Shown here piece by piece: positions 37,069 through 50,375 of a stretch of DNA of 64,000 nt (position 1 is its first letter; every line of letters begins with the position of its first letter). A model generated the notes under the pieces. The model saw only the letters and a program-made list of their open reading frames with translations. It was not told the origin of the DNA and ran no database searches. Both the position numbers and the translations under genes were made by a program. Source of the DNA: Colius striatus (Eukaryota; Chordata; Aves; Coliiformes; Coliidae); the NCBI RefSeq assembly GCF_028858725.1, contig NC_084759.1:140906671-140970670 (forward strand). Direction: 5' to 3'.

Positions 37069-40000
37069 GTATTCATCAGAGCTTGGATTGCTTTTTAATG
37101 TTTTCTAACCAAATGCTTGTGCAGTAGTCCTTAGCTGCTTGAATATTAGAGGCAATTGGACCACTATAGACTAGGGTCCAACGTGAATCCGTTCTCCCTT
37201 TTCTACTTTTTGAGGCCTCTTTTCCCCTTTTAATTCTGGGACTTCCTGTTGGCAGAGACTTGGTTTACTTGTCTTTGCCTGAGGCTTAGGAGGTAATTCT
37301 CTATCTATTAATAATGGCTGTCTACTGTTTCTGCATATTATTGGATATTACAGCTAGAAAATTGCAGGGATTTCCTAGCTGCAATTCACATGTAAGTAAG
37401 ACCCTTATTTGTATGTAAAGGAAGTAATTGTGAACTTGTGTGTGCTTTTTCTATTGTGTTGGATTATCAAGGTAGTGTCCTTACAAGGGACCATCACAGA
37501 ACATCTTCCTCCCTGCACAGCCCAGCACACTGGCTACTTCTGACAAAGTTGTGCAGAGCAGAAATGCACATGTGTACTGAAAGGTATCCATGTCAGGCTG
37601 TTAAAGGAATGTTATCTGTGCTTGAAATTAAGTGAGCGTCGTCTGATCTGGCGAGCATATGAGTGGAGGGAATACTTGGTTCAGATAATGCTGATAGTAA
37701 TGCAATGATTTGGAAAAAAAGCATGCTCAATTGCAAGGAGTCAGTTATCCAACAGGCAAATGCAGTGTGTGTATGGCTCACAGGCCCAGGATTATCTACC
37801 TGATTATAAGGGTCAGAGATCAGAAATTGTAGCAGTGGAACATGTGTTTGGGAGATGTTTTGGCTTGTTGCTTGAATTGACGAGCCACTGCTATGTCCAT
37901 GAAGATGGAACTTGATCCAGCGGTGAAGGTTCACCAGAGGAAGAGTCTGTTGTAACTTCCCACCAATTGCTACCCGGCCAGGATTAGGTATGTTTGATGC
38001 TCCATAAAGGTGTGCCAGTGCAGCAGGACCAAGTGGTTACCAAAGCAAATAGGTACTACGAGTGTGGAGAACAATCTTGAGGATGGATTTGTGATCTCAT
38101 TCTCATTTGTGAGTTCAAAACGATAGCCTTATGCAAAAGCTCTTACTTTGTGGTAGCGCCTCCTTCCTTATGCTGTGTGTTTCTGTCTAGCCTCACTCTA
38201 TCTCTGGCCTGCCAGTTACTGTGCTTACCAGCTCTCTTATATCTAATTGTTCTTTTCCTTTTTCTTCTTTTCATCTGGAAGTCTGTCTTGATTACTCAGC
38301 TGCTAAATGACTTTCGTGTAAGACATGTCAGCACAAGCGGGAAATCTTAGCAGAGACAGAATGCTCTCTAGTTGAAGAATGATAGAAGAATGCCTAAAAA
38401 AACCAACATTCAGAGAGGACAGGATATGACCAAGAGTAAGAATCGCTGTTTTATAGGGAAGACTGCAGAATTAAGCCCTTGTATTATGAATTCTCACTCT
38501 CAGCTGTCCCAAAATGGCAGCAGTCTTGGATGAGCTTGTGTGTTTGGGAATTTCCTAGTGGAATTATGAAATTGTAGGTTACGCTTTGAAAAATGAATCT
38601 CTTTTCTTCAGGAAGTTTCTAGGATATGCTTTGCTCTTGCAACATATTTCTATCAACAGATCATAAATTATGGGTACAGAAACTTAACTCTCATGAAGAA
38701 TTCACCAGCCTCAACTCTTCCAGTTATTTCAGGAGATTAACAAGAAGCACATTCTGTTGGGGAAAAAAAAACCAGCATGCTCTAACCTTTGTTGACTGAA
38801 ACAGAAGATTATAATTGAATTCTATGCTTCACGTCTCCAGCCAGTCTTATATGGGAATTTTACATAAGTTTGCAATAAAATAACTGAATTTCTTATTTTT
38901 AAAGTCTTTGGCATCATAATCCGTAAGTACAATTAATTTCTGCCTGCCATAGCCATCAGTTATTCGGGAAAGCAGTATAATTTTCTTGTCATCTGCATTG
39001 CCTATGGTACTGACCTACCAGTAACCACCATATTCAGCAAGTACTATTGTGTAAAGCTATGGAGTCATGCTTTTGACCCTAATCAGTCTCTCCTCTAATA
39101 AAACCATGTAAATAAGAGCTTAAAAAGTGAAGGACAATGTATAAAGTGGTCATGTTTAAAAAAAAAAAAGAAACAGAACCAAAACAACTCTTTTCTTTTA
39201 ATAAACTTGTACAAGGGGGAGAAATGGGAGAGGGTGAGAGGTGTTCCTGCTGTGTACATGCTCTGTCCACATAAATAGAGAAGGATTCCATTGAAGGATT
39301 GAAGTAATGGTTGTCCCATAGACAGCAACCAGTATTAACTGTTTTAGGAAAACATATTAGGCTCTGTAGTGAGTGGGTTATTCAACTTTTTTCTCTGTAG
39401 GGAAAGAACAAATCACAGACTTAGGCATTTATATAAGAAGTTTTAGATAACTACATACTCGAAAATCCTTACAGAAGAAACAGAGGGGTTTTTTTGGTAA
39501 GGATTCTTTTGTTTTTTCTATTGTAGGAAAAGACAAACCAGACCATCTGAACTAGTTCTCTATGTCATTTATCATCTTTTAGAATATTGCTTGTTTGTCA
39601 TCTTTCCCATATGAAGAATTTTAAATGTTGCTTTTGTTAGGGGTCTTTCATTGACTTAAATTCCTCAGATCTCTGACTTCTGGAGCTCTTTTCATTTTTA
39701 GAAACAAGTAGTTTTCATCTGGACTGCTAAGAACAAAAACCAGTCCTATAGGTAAGAATTTGTTTACTTAGAATGATTTTGCCTGTATTTTCTATCCATT
39801 TTGCATCATTTGTAACATGTTCTTGCCAAGTGACTTGTACTGAGAAGCCTGTCAATGGATTCTTCATGGCAATGCCCTGCTGTCTTCCTGAGAAATAAGT
39901 GTTAATTTAGATCCTAGAAATAACCACAAACACCTATAAATACTTTCCAGGAGTTTCAATCGTTATCTGATAGTTGTCAAGTCGGACTATTAATATGATG

Positions 40001-41100
40001 ATATAAGCTATTCAACTAATTAGACTTGGAGACATTTTGGGGGTTATTGTCAACTTCAGTTTTGACAAAATAATTGTACCTTCTTGGCTACCTCCTTATC
40101 TTTTCCTTTATTAAATTGTCTCGGCCTCAGGCAAGGCTCAGTTTGTCTTTTATTCTTTTGAAAGATGAATGCTCAATCTAACATTTAGTTTCTGATTCAG
40201 ACAATGATCTTGCACCCTATAAGTACTTAATTGCCTTCATATGTTCTGTCATTATCTTTGAAAATCTCAGCCTTTGATAGCTGCATTCATAGCAAGAATG
40301 AATGATTTGGAATGTAAGCTTTATTTTAGATGTCAAGTTTGCCATATGCAGGTGGTCTATGCTTTTCTCATCCCAGTGTTCTTTCCTTCCCCTGCCCTTG
40401 TCTTTCTTTTGCATCATAGTATTTCACTGCAAAGGTCAAATAGGATAATCTCAGTGAAGAATTTTCCCATTTTTCTTCTGTGTCCCAAGAGACACCTTGA
40501 ATGGGGTTGCTATTAATGTAACAGTACTTCTTATTCTAGTGCATTCACCTGTTTGGACATGCTTATGACTTCGATTTCCTGTGTGGATCTTTAATTTTTC
40601 AATTATCAACAAAAATATGTCAAATGAGAAATTTCTGGAACTTTTCTTCCCCTAATATAAAATTTGCTAGTTCCTGTTCTACAGATTCTTCTCTGGCAGA
40701 GATGCTGCCCTTACAGAAACACACATACCCGTCTTTCTACACTTTTAGACCTTTGCTATTTGTGTGAGTGCTCAAGTCAGTGCCTTCCACCCGTGTGCTG
40801 CACACAGACATCCTCCACTCACTCGCCTCCAAGAAATCAACCCTTACACCTTTCCTGTTGCTGACCTAAGGAATTACAGTTTCCTTCTGACATATTGCTC
40901 TGCATGAAAGCAGCAGATTAGTTCTGCTTTTCTCAGCAAGAGCAGGAAGGACGTCAGTTTCAGGTACTGGGGCAGGCTGAAATAGATGAAGTGTCTCTGT
41001 GTAGACTTCTTGATATTTTTTTTTTCCCCAAGGAAGTCCCTTGACTGTCTGATAGGAATTTTCTCCTCATCCTCCCAATATATATGTTTGTGATATATTT

Positions 41101-41171
41101 GTGTGTGTGTGTGTATATGCCCAGAAAGAGACATCCTTTATTTGTATATCTATATATATATATATATATAT
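41101..41171 (+). repeat. TG and TA microsatellites
   Basis: A (GT)n run at 41101-41114 and a (TA)n run at 41151-41171, about 140 bp upstream of the cassette exon at 41312. Both are likely to vary in length. Confidence 0.9.
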
Positions 41172-41311
41172 GTGCCGTCATGTATAGTGTCATTTCTCCT
41201 GTTTGCCTTTTTTCTATTTCTTTCTGTCTTTTTCTCATTTATTGCTTTTATTATGTGGGGCTAGGACGGGTATCTGATTCAATAACTGTCTTCACCAATT
41301 CCTTGTTGTAG

Positions 41312-41362
41312 ACTATTGGGGAGAGTCTTATTACAGTGACCTCATCGACTTGCATCTGGGTG
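41312..41362 (+). CDS. MICAL3: MICAL3 51-nt exon with DYWGESYYSDL insert
   Basis: The acceptor CCTTGTTGTAG and donor GGTG|GTATGT enclose 51 nt, phase 1 on both sides. The translation is DYWGESYYSDLIDLHLG. I recall this insert from mammalian MICAL-family isoforms between ALRGEA and GMGKKDDPKL, and the DNA fits that junction exactly. It would place a Tyr-rich, poorly helical segment between two coiled-coil exons of the bMERB domain. It is probably alternatively spliced. Confidence 0.88.
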
Positions 41363-42064
41363 GTATGTATGGCTGAACATCCCGCTGACACTAACCCTGC
41401 TGACACTCCTCCCCACCCGTCCCTTCACCTACTTCTCCCATCCTTAGCTCACAAGAAGAAACAGCCCTTGCACATGATTGGCTGTAGCAGAACCCCTTTT
41501 CCAGCTCAGGAACAAGAGATCCTGGCATGCTCCACAAACCTCTTCTATTTTCCACAGTGATGATTATTTCAAAATGTACTGTTTTCACTTCAGCCACCTT
41601 CGCTGCTAGCAGTGCAAAGCCTTTTTGGTTTTTTGCTTCTCCCTTTCAAAGTCCAACTCTACCATTAAAATCCTGTTTAGAAAAATATTTTGACATGAGG
41701 AGGACAGCAGAACTGACCTGCTCCCAAGAGCCAAAAGCATTGTGAAGGATTAGTCATGCCATTGCCTCCCTCTTGCCCTTCTGGAGCTTTTGTTTGCTCC
41801 TTCCAAAAGAGCCAGAGTCTGTTGATGATCTAACAAAACCAAAATACTCCCTCAGGGGACTTTGGAAACACTTGTAGATGACAGATACTTCTTCTTTCTT
41901 GTTTTGTCTTACTGTAATATCAGAAGAGAATCCACCGTTAAGAGATCCAGTCATTTTTGCTGGAATCTGCTGTCAGTTTCCAGTCATGCCACTTTGCATC
42001 ATTACACAGCTAAAAAGCTTCTTACTATGAGTTTAATTTTTTGTTTTTCAGTATCCCATTTGGT

Positions 42065-42100
42065 GCTAAACACGTGTGACAGTGTTTAGCTCTTTTTTTT
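42065..42100 (+). other. hairpin followed by T-run
   Basis: Perfect 9-bp arms GCTAAACAC (42065-42073) and GTGTTTAGC (42082-42090) surround an 8-nt loop, then TCTTTTTTTT. It resembles a transcription-stop shape but lies in a vertebrate intron, with no gene it would end. Probably coincidence. Confidence 0.35.
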
Positions 42101-45100
42101 GACTTAGCAATTATAATCTGGAATCACTTTTTACCATGGTTCTGCATTTCTTTAGTTAATGTTACTTCCTGAATTCACTAGGTGGGTAACTTTGGGGTTG
42201 CAAATGGAATTTTTTTTTAGCATTGAGAATTCAAATTCCCTTTGCTTGTTTAATCACCCTAAATCTATTCTTCTAAAATGAACATATCTCTTAGCAGATC
42301 CAAGAGAAAGCAAACTCTACTCAGCTGTCTTTTCATATAAGGGTCTCATTTCATTTGTCTTTAGAATATAAAGTTCCTTGATCTAAGCTGTTTTTTTGGT
42401 GAGGGAGTGCATTGCATTCCAGCTCCACAGACTAAAAGATCCACATGATCTAGATGTGTTCCAAGACACATCACTAGAACTCTTCCCCTGATTTCACTGT
42501 GTTCCACATTTGAGCCTTCAAACACAATCTTGCCCAGGCTTTTAACTGTCCTTTTTTCTCCTCCTCCAGGGGGAGGCTGTCCCACAGAGTATCTTTCTGT
42601 AGCTGTAAGTTGGGAATGACTCCAAATTGTCCTGACACAACAGGCTTTTATTGAAGAACGTCTACCTGAGTTAAGAATACCCGCCTAAGTTCAAATTTTA
42701 AAATGGAAGACTTTTTTCATTAGTAGATGGAATTTGTTGCCCAGTTCCCCTGTGCTAATTTTGATGTGACAGTCCTCTGCAAGCCCTCTCCTTCACACAC
42801 TGTTTGGTCCCTCTGGCACTTTTTCCTGAGGTATCTTCTGCAGAGAGAATTTGAAACCTTCTTCCTACTTATTTCCGTCAGGGCTGACCCATACTCGTAT
42901 GTGTATAGAGTAGGAGCTGTAAAAGGGTTGATGCTGAATTACACTTAACAAACCCTTATCCCCGTTTAATGCTATGTCCACTATACCTCTCCCTCCTCCT
43001 GCTTCTCCTCCTAATGCCTTTTTAGAGACAGAGATCCCATCAAAATCACTAATAGTGGCTTTAAGAAGAGCAAAATAATCTTTACTTAAAGGGACACTGT
43101 CACTTAAATTATGAAGTTGCAGAAAATCTTGATTGAAAATCCAATTTACTTTTTATCTTTTTTCATGGTTGCTTTTTCCATTTCTCTGAACTTAGTCACC
43201 CAAAGTGGTCATTTTCTATCTGCTGTAACAGGCTGGTTTTATTTACGTGGTGACTCAGTCACTTGGGTTTCCTACACTCGGAGACAATATTCATGACTTT
43301 TAAAAATGGTTGATATATTTTAAAACTGTATCAAGTTTCTGCTTTCAAAAATACCTTTTTCAACACAAACTTTAAAAGACTGTATTGGGCAGTATCCCTT
43401 TAAATGCACTGAGAAAGTATAGCCTGCCTGGAGTATGTGGCTTTATAGTATTGTTTCGTTGCCTCTGTAATTCGCTTGATATTTGCTTTTGGGGCTGCCA
43501 GAACACTTTTTCCCAAAGGGATGCACTGCTCTGATGATGCTTGTTGCTATTCAGTGGCAGATTTAGAGCTCAGCTTCAAAATTAACATGTTTGTGCAGGA
43601 TGCTGCATCCGGGTGGAGTGCTATTAAAATCCCTGGAGCGCTTTGTGGCTGCGTGGTCCTGCTGAGCACTGTGAGCAGCTGGGATGGCTGCCTAGTTCAG
43701 TATTCTACTGGCAGCTCGTGTCTCTGAGGCTGTCAGTAGGATGATAAGCAAAATTGCAAAATACTTCAAAAAGCTGTCTGTAAGTGGGTAATAATTTCAG
43801 AATGATCAGGGCATTAATTTATTCTGGATTTTCTTTACAGTAATGAGAGCTGCGTTTTGTTTAGTTGTTAGAGATTGCACAACAGCTTCTGCAAGGGAGT
43901 GGTAACTTCTGACATCCTTGGTCAAGCTCCAGATTACTATCTTAACTACCCCCATTGCTCAGCTCAGATGCCATAATCCTCTCTTCCTGTTCTAAAATGT
44001 CATGTAGCATTGCTATAAAGCAGATGTTTCATTTGACTCAACAGATGGTCACATTTCGATTCTGAGTGATTATTCCTATGTGTATATCGGATATCTGGTT
44101 ACGTTAAAAGAACATTGCTAAGGTTGTAAAGTCATCTGAAATTAAGGTTTTGTATTATGTTGATATACTGACAGATTTGTAACCTTTAGACCCACTGCTG
44201 AGACCTCTACCTCCTACCCTTATGGAATAACTGATAGCAGTGCTAGGTTTTCATCCTCTATGTAGATCCTCATGGAGAGGAAATGGGACACAGTCAGTGG
44301 ATTTTACAGATATTTGCTGTCAGCTGTGGAACGGTGAGACTTGAAAACATGAGTTGCATGCCAGATGCTGGAAGGGTATAGTGCTCTGGTGGATTGACAC
44401 TCTTTGTGCCTTGTATTCCCTCTTTCCAGACAGTCTTTGTCCTAATCCCATCTTTTTCCATCCAAAGCTCTTTACTTGACTTTCCTTCTCAGGCCCAGAT
44501 TCTGCTTCTTGGGCATTTAATTTTAATCCTACCTTCTTGACAAAGCAGTCCTAGTATTCTATCCTTCAGATACTCCTGTTCCTCCCCACTAGCTGTTCCT
44601 AGAATTTTACTCCTACTCTGGTCTTCCCACTGACTCAGTCCCCACAGTCTCAATCCCTGCCTCTGGCCTTCTCCCAGAATTTCTGGACTCTGCTCTCTCT
44701 TCTACCCAGCATGATTTGTCTGGAAAATTGTATCTTCTCCACAGGTCTGCTTTCTTCTTTCACCTCATACCCCTTTTCCTTTCTCTGTCTCTTCTCCTTA
44801 GTAGTTTGCTTAATTAGTCCCAGCCTCAGTTCCTCCTTTCCTACTGGTTCCTTGTGCCAATTTGCTCCTCGCCTGCCTGGAAAGTACCTCTGTTGTTCCC
44901 CTTGCGTTCAAATGAGTGGCTTCCTCATCCTTGCACTCAGCAGGCAATCATTTGGGAAACCGCCCCTCACTCCCATCTTGCCCCACACTCCACTGGAGTG
45001 TGCCAGAACAGGCAAGAGGGATATAAAGAAAAGAACTGATATGTTTGATAGTGCTGATTTCAGACATGTTCTATCTGCTTGACAACAGCCTTACAAACAT

Positions 45101-48100
45101 CAGCTAAACAGGGAGGAGGAAAAGTGTGATTATGGGTTTTTTAGTTGTTTGTACTTTGTTTAAAGCATGCTCTACACCAACTTAACTTTTTATTAGTTTA
45201 TTTAAAATAATTGAGCTGGCTATGACCTTTAAAGTCCCGCAGATCTAACTCTGCAGGGCTGGAGCCTGATATACTCTAGTGGGAACAGTCCTATTTCTTG
45301 CGATTGGCAAACACGGCTCTCCTGGAAGAGGAGTGGAGTTGTAAGATAAGCATTGTTTTTACAGTCCGCAGCTGCTTTTGAGACTGAAGTGAATTGTAAC
45401 ATGTTTTCTTTGCTGTAGATTTGGAGCAGGAAAGAGCACTTGATAAGCAGAACTTGTCAAGTATAATTAGAGTACCTATTAGGTACTGGAAACAAGTAAT
45501 TGCCATTTACGTGCGTCTTTCTACCCACTTCACACAACTGCACTCAGAAGCTGTCTTGGGAGGGAGAGCCAGTGCAGCACTGTACTAATTCTGATTGCAT
45601 TCTGAAGTGCCTTGAGGTTTAGTAGAAGATGAAGACTTCTGTGTAGTCATTTGCATGTGTATTCTGCTCCAACTATTGCTTTTCTTAGTTTTCCTTCCCT
45701 TCCCCATCTTTCCTTTTTTCCCCTCTCCTGATGGATAAATAAAGGTGTGGTTCAGTTTGCATAACAATTCAGTTAGTGCTCTATGAGTTTTCCCTCGATT
45801 TCTTCTAGTGATTGTACTTTAGAAGATATTGGTTTTAACACAGTTTTAGTAAACTGTTGAGTCACACACACTGGGTGATGTGCTTGTGGGATAGTTGTCA
45901 GAATCTTGCCCTCAGCTTTATAATACATGCAGTTGTGTGGATTCTATTTTCCAAGAGGTGGCTTTCTGAATTCTTGCTCTTTTACAGCACTGCTGTTGAA
46001 CAGCTGCACTAAACAGTAAGGTTGGAAAGCTGTATTTTTTCAGTACTCAGGTTTCTGACCATAACGGATTTTTAAAAGGTAGAAAAGAAGATACTTTCTG
46101 CAATAAGTGCACAGTTTTTCCTACTGATCTCTTTTAGAACTATCCTTATTATAACCACTGGCTTAAAATTAAGAGTTCTTAATCTGCTTGCCAAATGGGT
46201 GATGGAAATTGTCAGTGGAATAATAACTTCTAAAGTATCATTCTCTTAGCTTGTGAGGTCAAGTGCCAGTGTAGTGGTGCATTAAGAGCTGAGAAGAGCC
46301 TCAGAGCTGGATTTCTTGCCTAGTGTTACGGTCTTTCAAACTACCTGGTTAATCAGCAGTGTGGAAATCAAAGTCTTTGGATGCAAAGCTTGGAAAGGAG
46401 GTGATGCCATTTGCTCTGTGGTATATCTGCTTGAGTCATTTCAATTTGCAGTGTTTCACCACTTTTCACAAGTCCTCACAGCTCTCACACCACCGGACCT
46501 GGGCAAATAGTGAAGGGGACCAATGTGAGCTGTAGCTTGGGGATAATGTTGCTTGGGAATAACAGTGCTTCAGATCATGAAGATATGTTACGTACCTACA
46601 GCAGAAAAGGACAAAACCAGTATGAAGTATCACACTTTAAACATTAGGAAAATGAAAAGTAGAAATGAACAGTTCAGAGTAGCTTGTAACAAAGAACAAC
46701 GTGTAGTGAAAAAGAAAGTATATTTTTTATGGTGGCTATACAATTTCTGTTCCTTCTTTTGAAGAGACTTTGGAGCCATGATATTTATTCTTGGCCTGAC
46801 TCTTGGTTTCCACCACTGTAGCAAAGTCTGTAGTCTCTCAAGGGTGCTACGGCAAACAAGGTCAATCTTCTCTTGGCTACATGAAAGATTTCCCAGAAAG
46901 ATCTGGGAAAACCTTCTTTCCACAGAGGCAAGGTAATTCCAGTCACTTTATTGATGAGATATGCCTAATCTGCAAGGCAGAGCTTCTACCCCTCCAGGAT
47001 GTTCCCTGTGCTCAGAAGCTGGGGCACACTTCCTTTCCTCAACAATCTGCTGCTTAGCTCCATACCAGTCACTCCATGCATCCTTCTGAATGCTTCTGCT
47101 TGCTGTCTTTGCTACCTGGGCTGCTGCCTTCTGCCTTGAAGATTTACACGTGCTTCAGAAAAGTTGGCATGTGGCATTGGAAAGGAACACTTGGTTATTA
47201 ACACAGCCTGTTGTGTTAATGGGGAAAAAAAGAAGCTGTGGTCACACCTCAGATTCTTGCTGGCAGCATCGAAGGAACCTAAGAAGTGTATGGTCACAGA
47301 ATGGTTCTTCCCTTACCCTTCAGCTCATTCTCAGTGAACTGCATCAGTGGGGCAGTGGGTAGCTTATATGGTTGCTGCCAGCAGCACCCTTCCCATGCTG
47401 TGGGTGAAGACCTGTGTACACAGACCTGGCCTGGGATTTTTGGTGGTGGAGGAGACTTAAGCAGAAAGAAAATCGGGTTTTGGTTGGTTTGGTTTAATTG
47501 TTTATCAAAAGTTTTTCCATGATTGCCTGTTTCTGAAGCAGTTGAGAGACCTTTTTTTGGAAGAGAATCTGAATGGATAGTGAAACGTATGACACAGCAT
47601 GCACTTAAAGTTTTGTTACTGTCAGTGAAAAATCTTTCTCCATTTCAGGAAATATGATAAAATAGTTTTGTGCTTGAAGTTTGAAAGTTTCTATTTCAAT
47701 CTGCTGATAGTATCTTTACCATATGTATAGACACTCTTTATTAGCAAGGGTGGGGAGGCAGGTGTCATGCCTGTCACCTTAGATAACATTTTTAAAACAT
47801 ATTTAAAATTCTAGTGCATTACATATATTTTAGAGCATAATAATTGGTGTATTTTTCACAGCTTTAGAGAACTGTAAAAGGTAAGTTTCCAGATCGCTAC
47901 TCTGTCCTCACTGTTTAGGACCTCCAGTACAAAAGAAATACTTTTCAAAGCCATGCTGATCATCTGTCATCTGGACAGAAGTTGCCTCCAAAGCAATTTT
48001 AATGATCATATAACCTGTATTCAACTGATACAACTATAATTTACATCTGGAGCAACTGGAAAGGATCTTAATAGTACAGGTTATGTTCATTATGTTACTG

Positions 48101-48205
48101 AAAAGGAATGTTAACATTTCCAGTAGCCAGGACTATTAAAGATACCATGGACTTTGCAGGTTGATTCAAGGACGCATTTTGCATAAACAAGAGTGGGAGG
48201 ATAAC

Positions 48206-48241
48206 ATATTGTAACTAAAAGAAAAATATTGTAACTAAAAG
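48206..48241 (+). repeat. direct repeat, 16 bp x 2, period 20
   Basis: ATATTGTAACTAAAAG occurs at 48206-48221 and again at 48226-48241. It is a small tandem duplication with one unit of four extra bases. Confidence 0.95.
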
Positions 48242-49031
48242 CAAAGGAAGAAAACATAATTGCAGGGAGTGGATTCTGTATTACAGCCTTCTTCTATATA
48301 GGTCCTATGGCTTTTTACAGGAGACCAAAGATGGGGTCTTCTCCTAGGATCAGACTCTTTGCTCAGAAGTAGTTTGTGGTACATTGTGGCACAATGAGAT
48401 GAATGGCATATTCGCAAATCGGGTATTTATTTTTAGATCAAATAGGGCAAATGGAAAATTGCTCACCAAGTCTACACATCTGTGGTTTGAAATGTATAAA
48501 TATAGCTGTGTTTGAGTTACCAACATCCCATACATACACATCTATATACACAATTCTGAATGAAATCTCCAACTCTGAGAAACTGAAGTGGATTTTCCTA
48601 TATAGTTAAATGTCCACATCCTGATCCCCCCAGAACAGAGTATTAGAGCATATATAGAAGCATGTATTTGTGCTGAATAAGATAGGATGTGAACTAAATA
48701 CTCTGCTTTGTGTGGAAGCTTCTTCTTCAAGTACCGTTGTGGTTTGAGGTTTTTCTTGTTTATTTTTGCTTTTGTAACCTGATGTATGAAATAGTAATCA
48801 TAGCTTAAAAAAATAAAAACAAAACCCAAAGAAGCCCTAGTGTTTCCTCTTTTTAAATTAAGAAGTTGGAAAATTCTGGACAACTAGAATTAACATTCTG
48901 GTACTGTCAACTAATGTTGGTATGATGCTTCGTTTGTAACTGTCATATGGCCAACTGTGGCACCTCTCCTAATGTTACCCCTTCCTGCTCCCTGTACAGA
49001 GGTTTCTTCCTGTGTGGGCAAGCCACGCTGC

Positions 49032-49395
49032 TCAGTCACAGGCCTTGAAGCCGATGTGCTCTCCCTCTCGCTCCAGTGTGTCCTCCATGTGCTGATCTAG
49101 TTCTGTGATGGTCCCTTCTAAAGCCTTCCCAGTTTGCCAGTAGTCTTGTTCTGTAAAGTTTTCTCTGACCCACATATATAGAACTCTGCTGACTCCTCCA
49201 AAAGTAGTTCTTACCATGTTCTTGTTGAGGAGGAGTTTATGCCTTTTCCCAACATGGAAATGCCTCCTCTTTATAAATGTGGTTGTGCATTGAGAGCAGC
49301 AAGTGTTCCATCCTGCTGGCTCTGATGTTGCAGGCTCATCATCTTCCTGCTGAACATGTTCTCCTCTATTAGTGGTGTTGGTTATTTCCTACTGT
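49032..49395 (-). other. unidentified minus-strand open frame of about 120 codons
   Basis: On the minus strand the frame is open from about 49395 (after a TAG) to a TGA at 49032, with an internal ATG at 49217. The translation has an acidic N-terminal part (QQEDDEPATSEPAGWN), a Cys/His/Lys-rich middle (CCSQCTTTFIKRRHFHVGKR), and a C-terminal part containing VRTTFGGVSRVLYMWVRENF and KALEGTITELDQHMEDTLER. It keeps several CpGs. I do not recognise it. A decayed retrocopy or transposase fragment, a nested gene, or chance are all possible. Confidence 0.25.
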
Positions 49396-50178
49396 TTATC
49401 TCTAATGTTAAGTACAGCTGTAAAGTAAATTCTCAGTGTTAAAACAGCTGAACCATTTTAGAGATGAGAAATGTTTGTCCTTCACTGAACAACAGAAAAG
49501 GTGAAAAAGATTCAATAAGTCACCAACGCTAGCAGGACTTACAAGCTTTAAAATGCTTTGTGAAATGGGAATGTCAAGGGAGAGCTTTAAACTTACAGTT
49601 TTGATCCTGCAAAGCCCTCACTTGGTCACTGCTGCTGCAGACCCTGATGGTGAATCACTTTTTTATCCATGTAAAAGCCTTTTCCCCTCTTCAGCACAAC
49701 AATCCCCTTGATTATATGTGTACTCGCCATCCTTGTCACAGCCAATCCTGTCAAGCTGGTTCTGTCTTAATCAGTTTCTCCCTGTGATGTTCCCTGTGTT
49801 AAGAAGTACTTTCCATTAAAAAGGACATTTTTACCATCAGTGGGTGCTGCCATGGTGATAAGAGCATGGTCCTAATAAAGGTTTAAGGTAGGGTGGCTGC
49901 TTACAGCTGGTGTGTTATGCATGCAGGCAAGACTTTATGTAACTCTGCCTGAAATTTGACATTTATCAGCAGGAGTTAAGTATTCATCTCTGCTCATCCC
50001 GACATCTTGTTCACAAACTTTGCTTAAAGACCATATGATTGAAAATCATACCTTAAGGAAAAATACAGTAACAATAACCTCCTGCCTGGTATTTGCACAG
50101 CTCAGTAAGAGTTCACCAGTACCTCAGTCTGCCTCTTACCTGTTATCTGTGCTTATTAGGGACATTATTCATCTGTAG

Positions 50179-50373
50179 ACTGTATCCCTTGTTTCTGCTT
50201 CTCCATTTCTTGTATTTTTTTTTTCTTTTTCTTCTTGTGTTTCCTTTCTTTCTCACTCTTATGCTTTTTGTCCTTTGCTTGTCTTTTATTTCACCCCTTT
50301 CCTCCTCTTCCGTTCCACTTCCAACTTCCTCTTCCTCTCCTGCCTCTACCTCTTCCTCGTTTGGTCCTATTGA
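50179..50373 (+). promoter_or_regulatory. 195-nt AG-free polypyrimidine tract
   Basis: There is no AG dinucleotide between 50178 and the AG at 50374-50375, and most of the tract is C/T. Such AG-exclusion zones are a known sign of a distant branch point and regulated 3' splice sites. It ends directly at the acceptor of the candidate exon 50376-50441. Confidence 0.6.
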
Positions 50374-50375
50374 AG

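Noticed and set aside
38282..38317. 36-nt segment between a strong polypyrimidine acceptor and a CGT|GTAAGA donor
   Set aside because: In the phase required by this MICAL3 intron (phase 1) it contains an in-frame TGA. It could only be a decoy or poison exon, and nothing else supports it.
45419..45480. Coiled-coil-like frame (DLEQERALDKQNL) after a TTTGCTGTAG acceptor
   Set aside because: No GT donor restores phase 1, so inclusion would shift the frame. Taken as chance.
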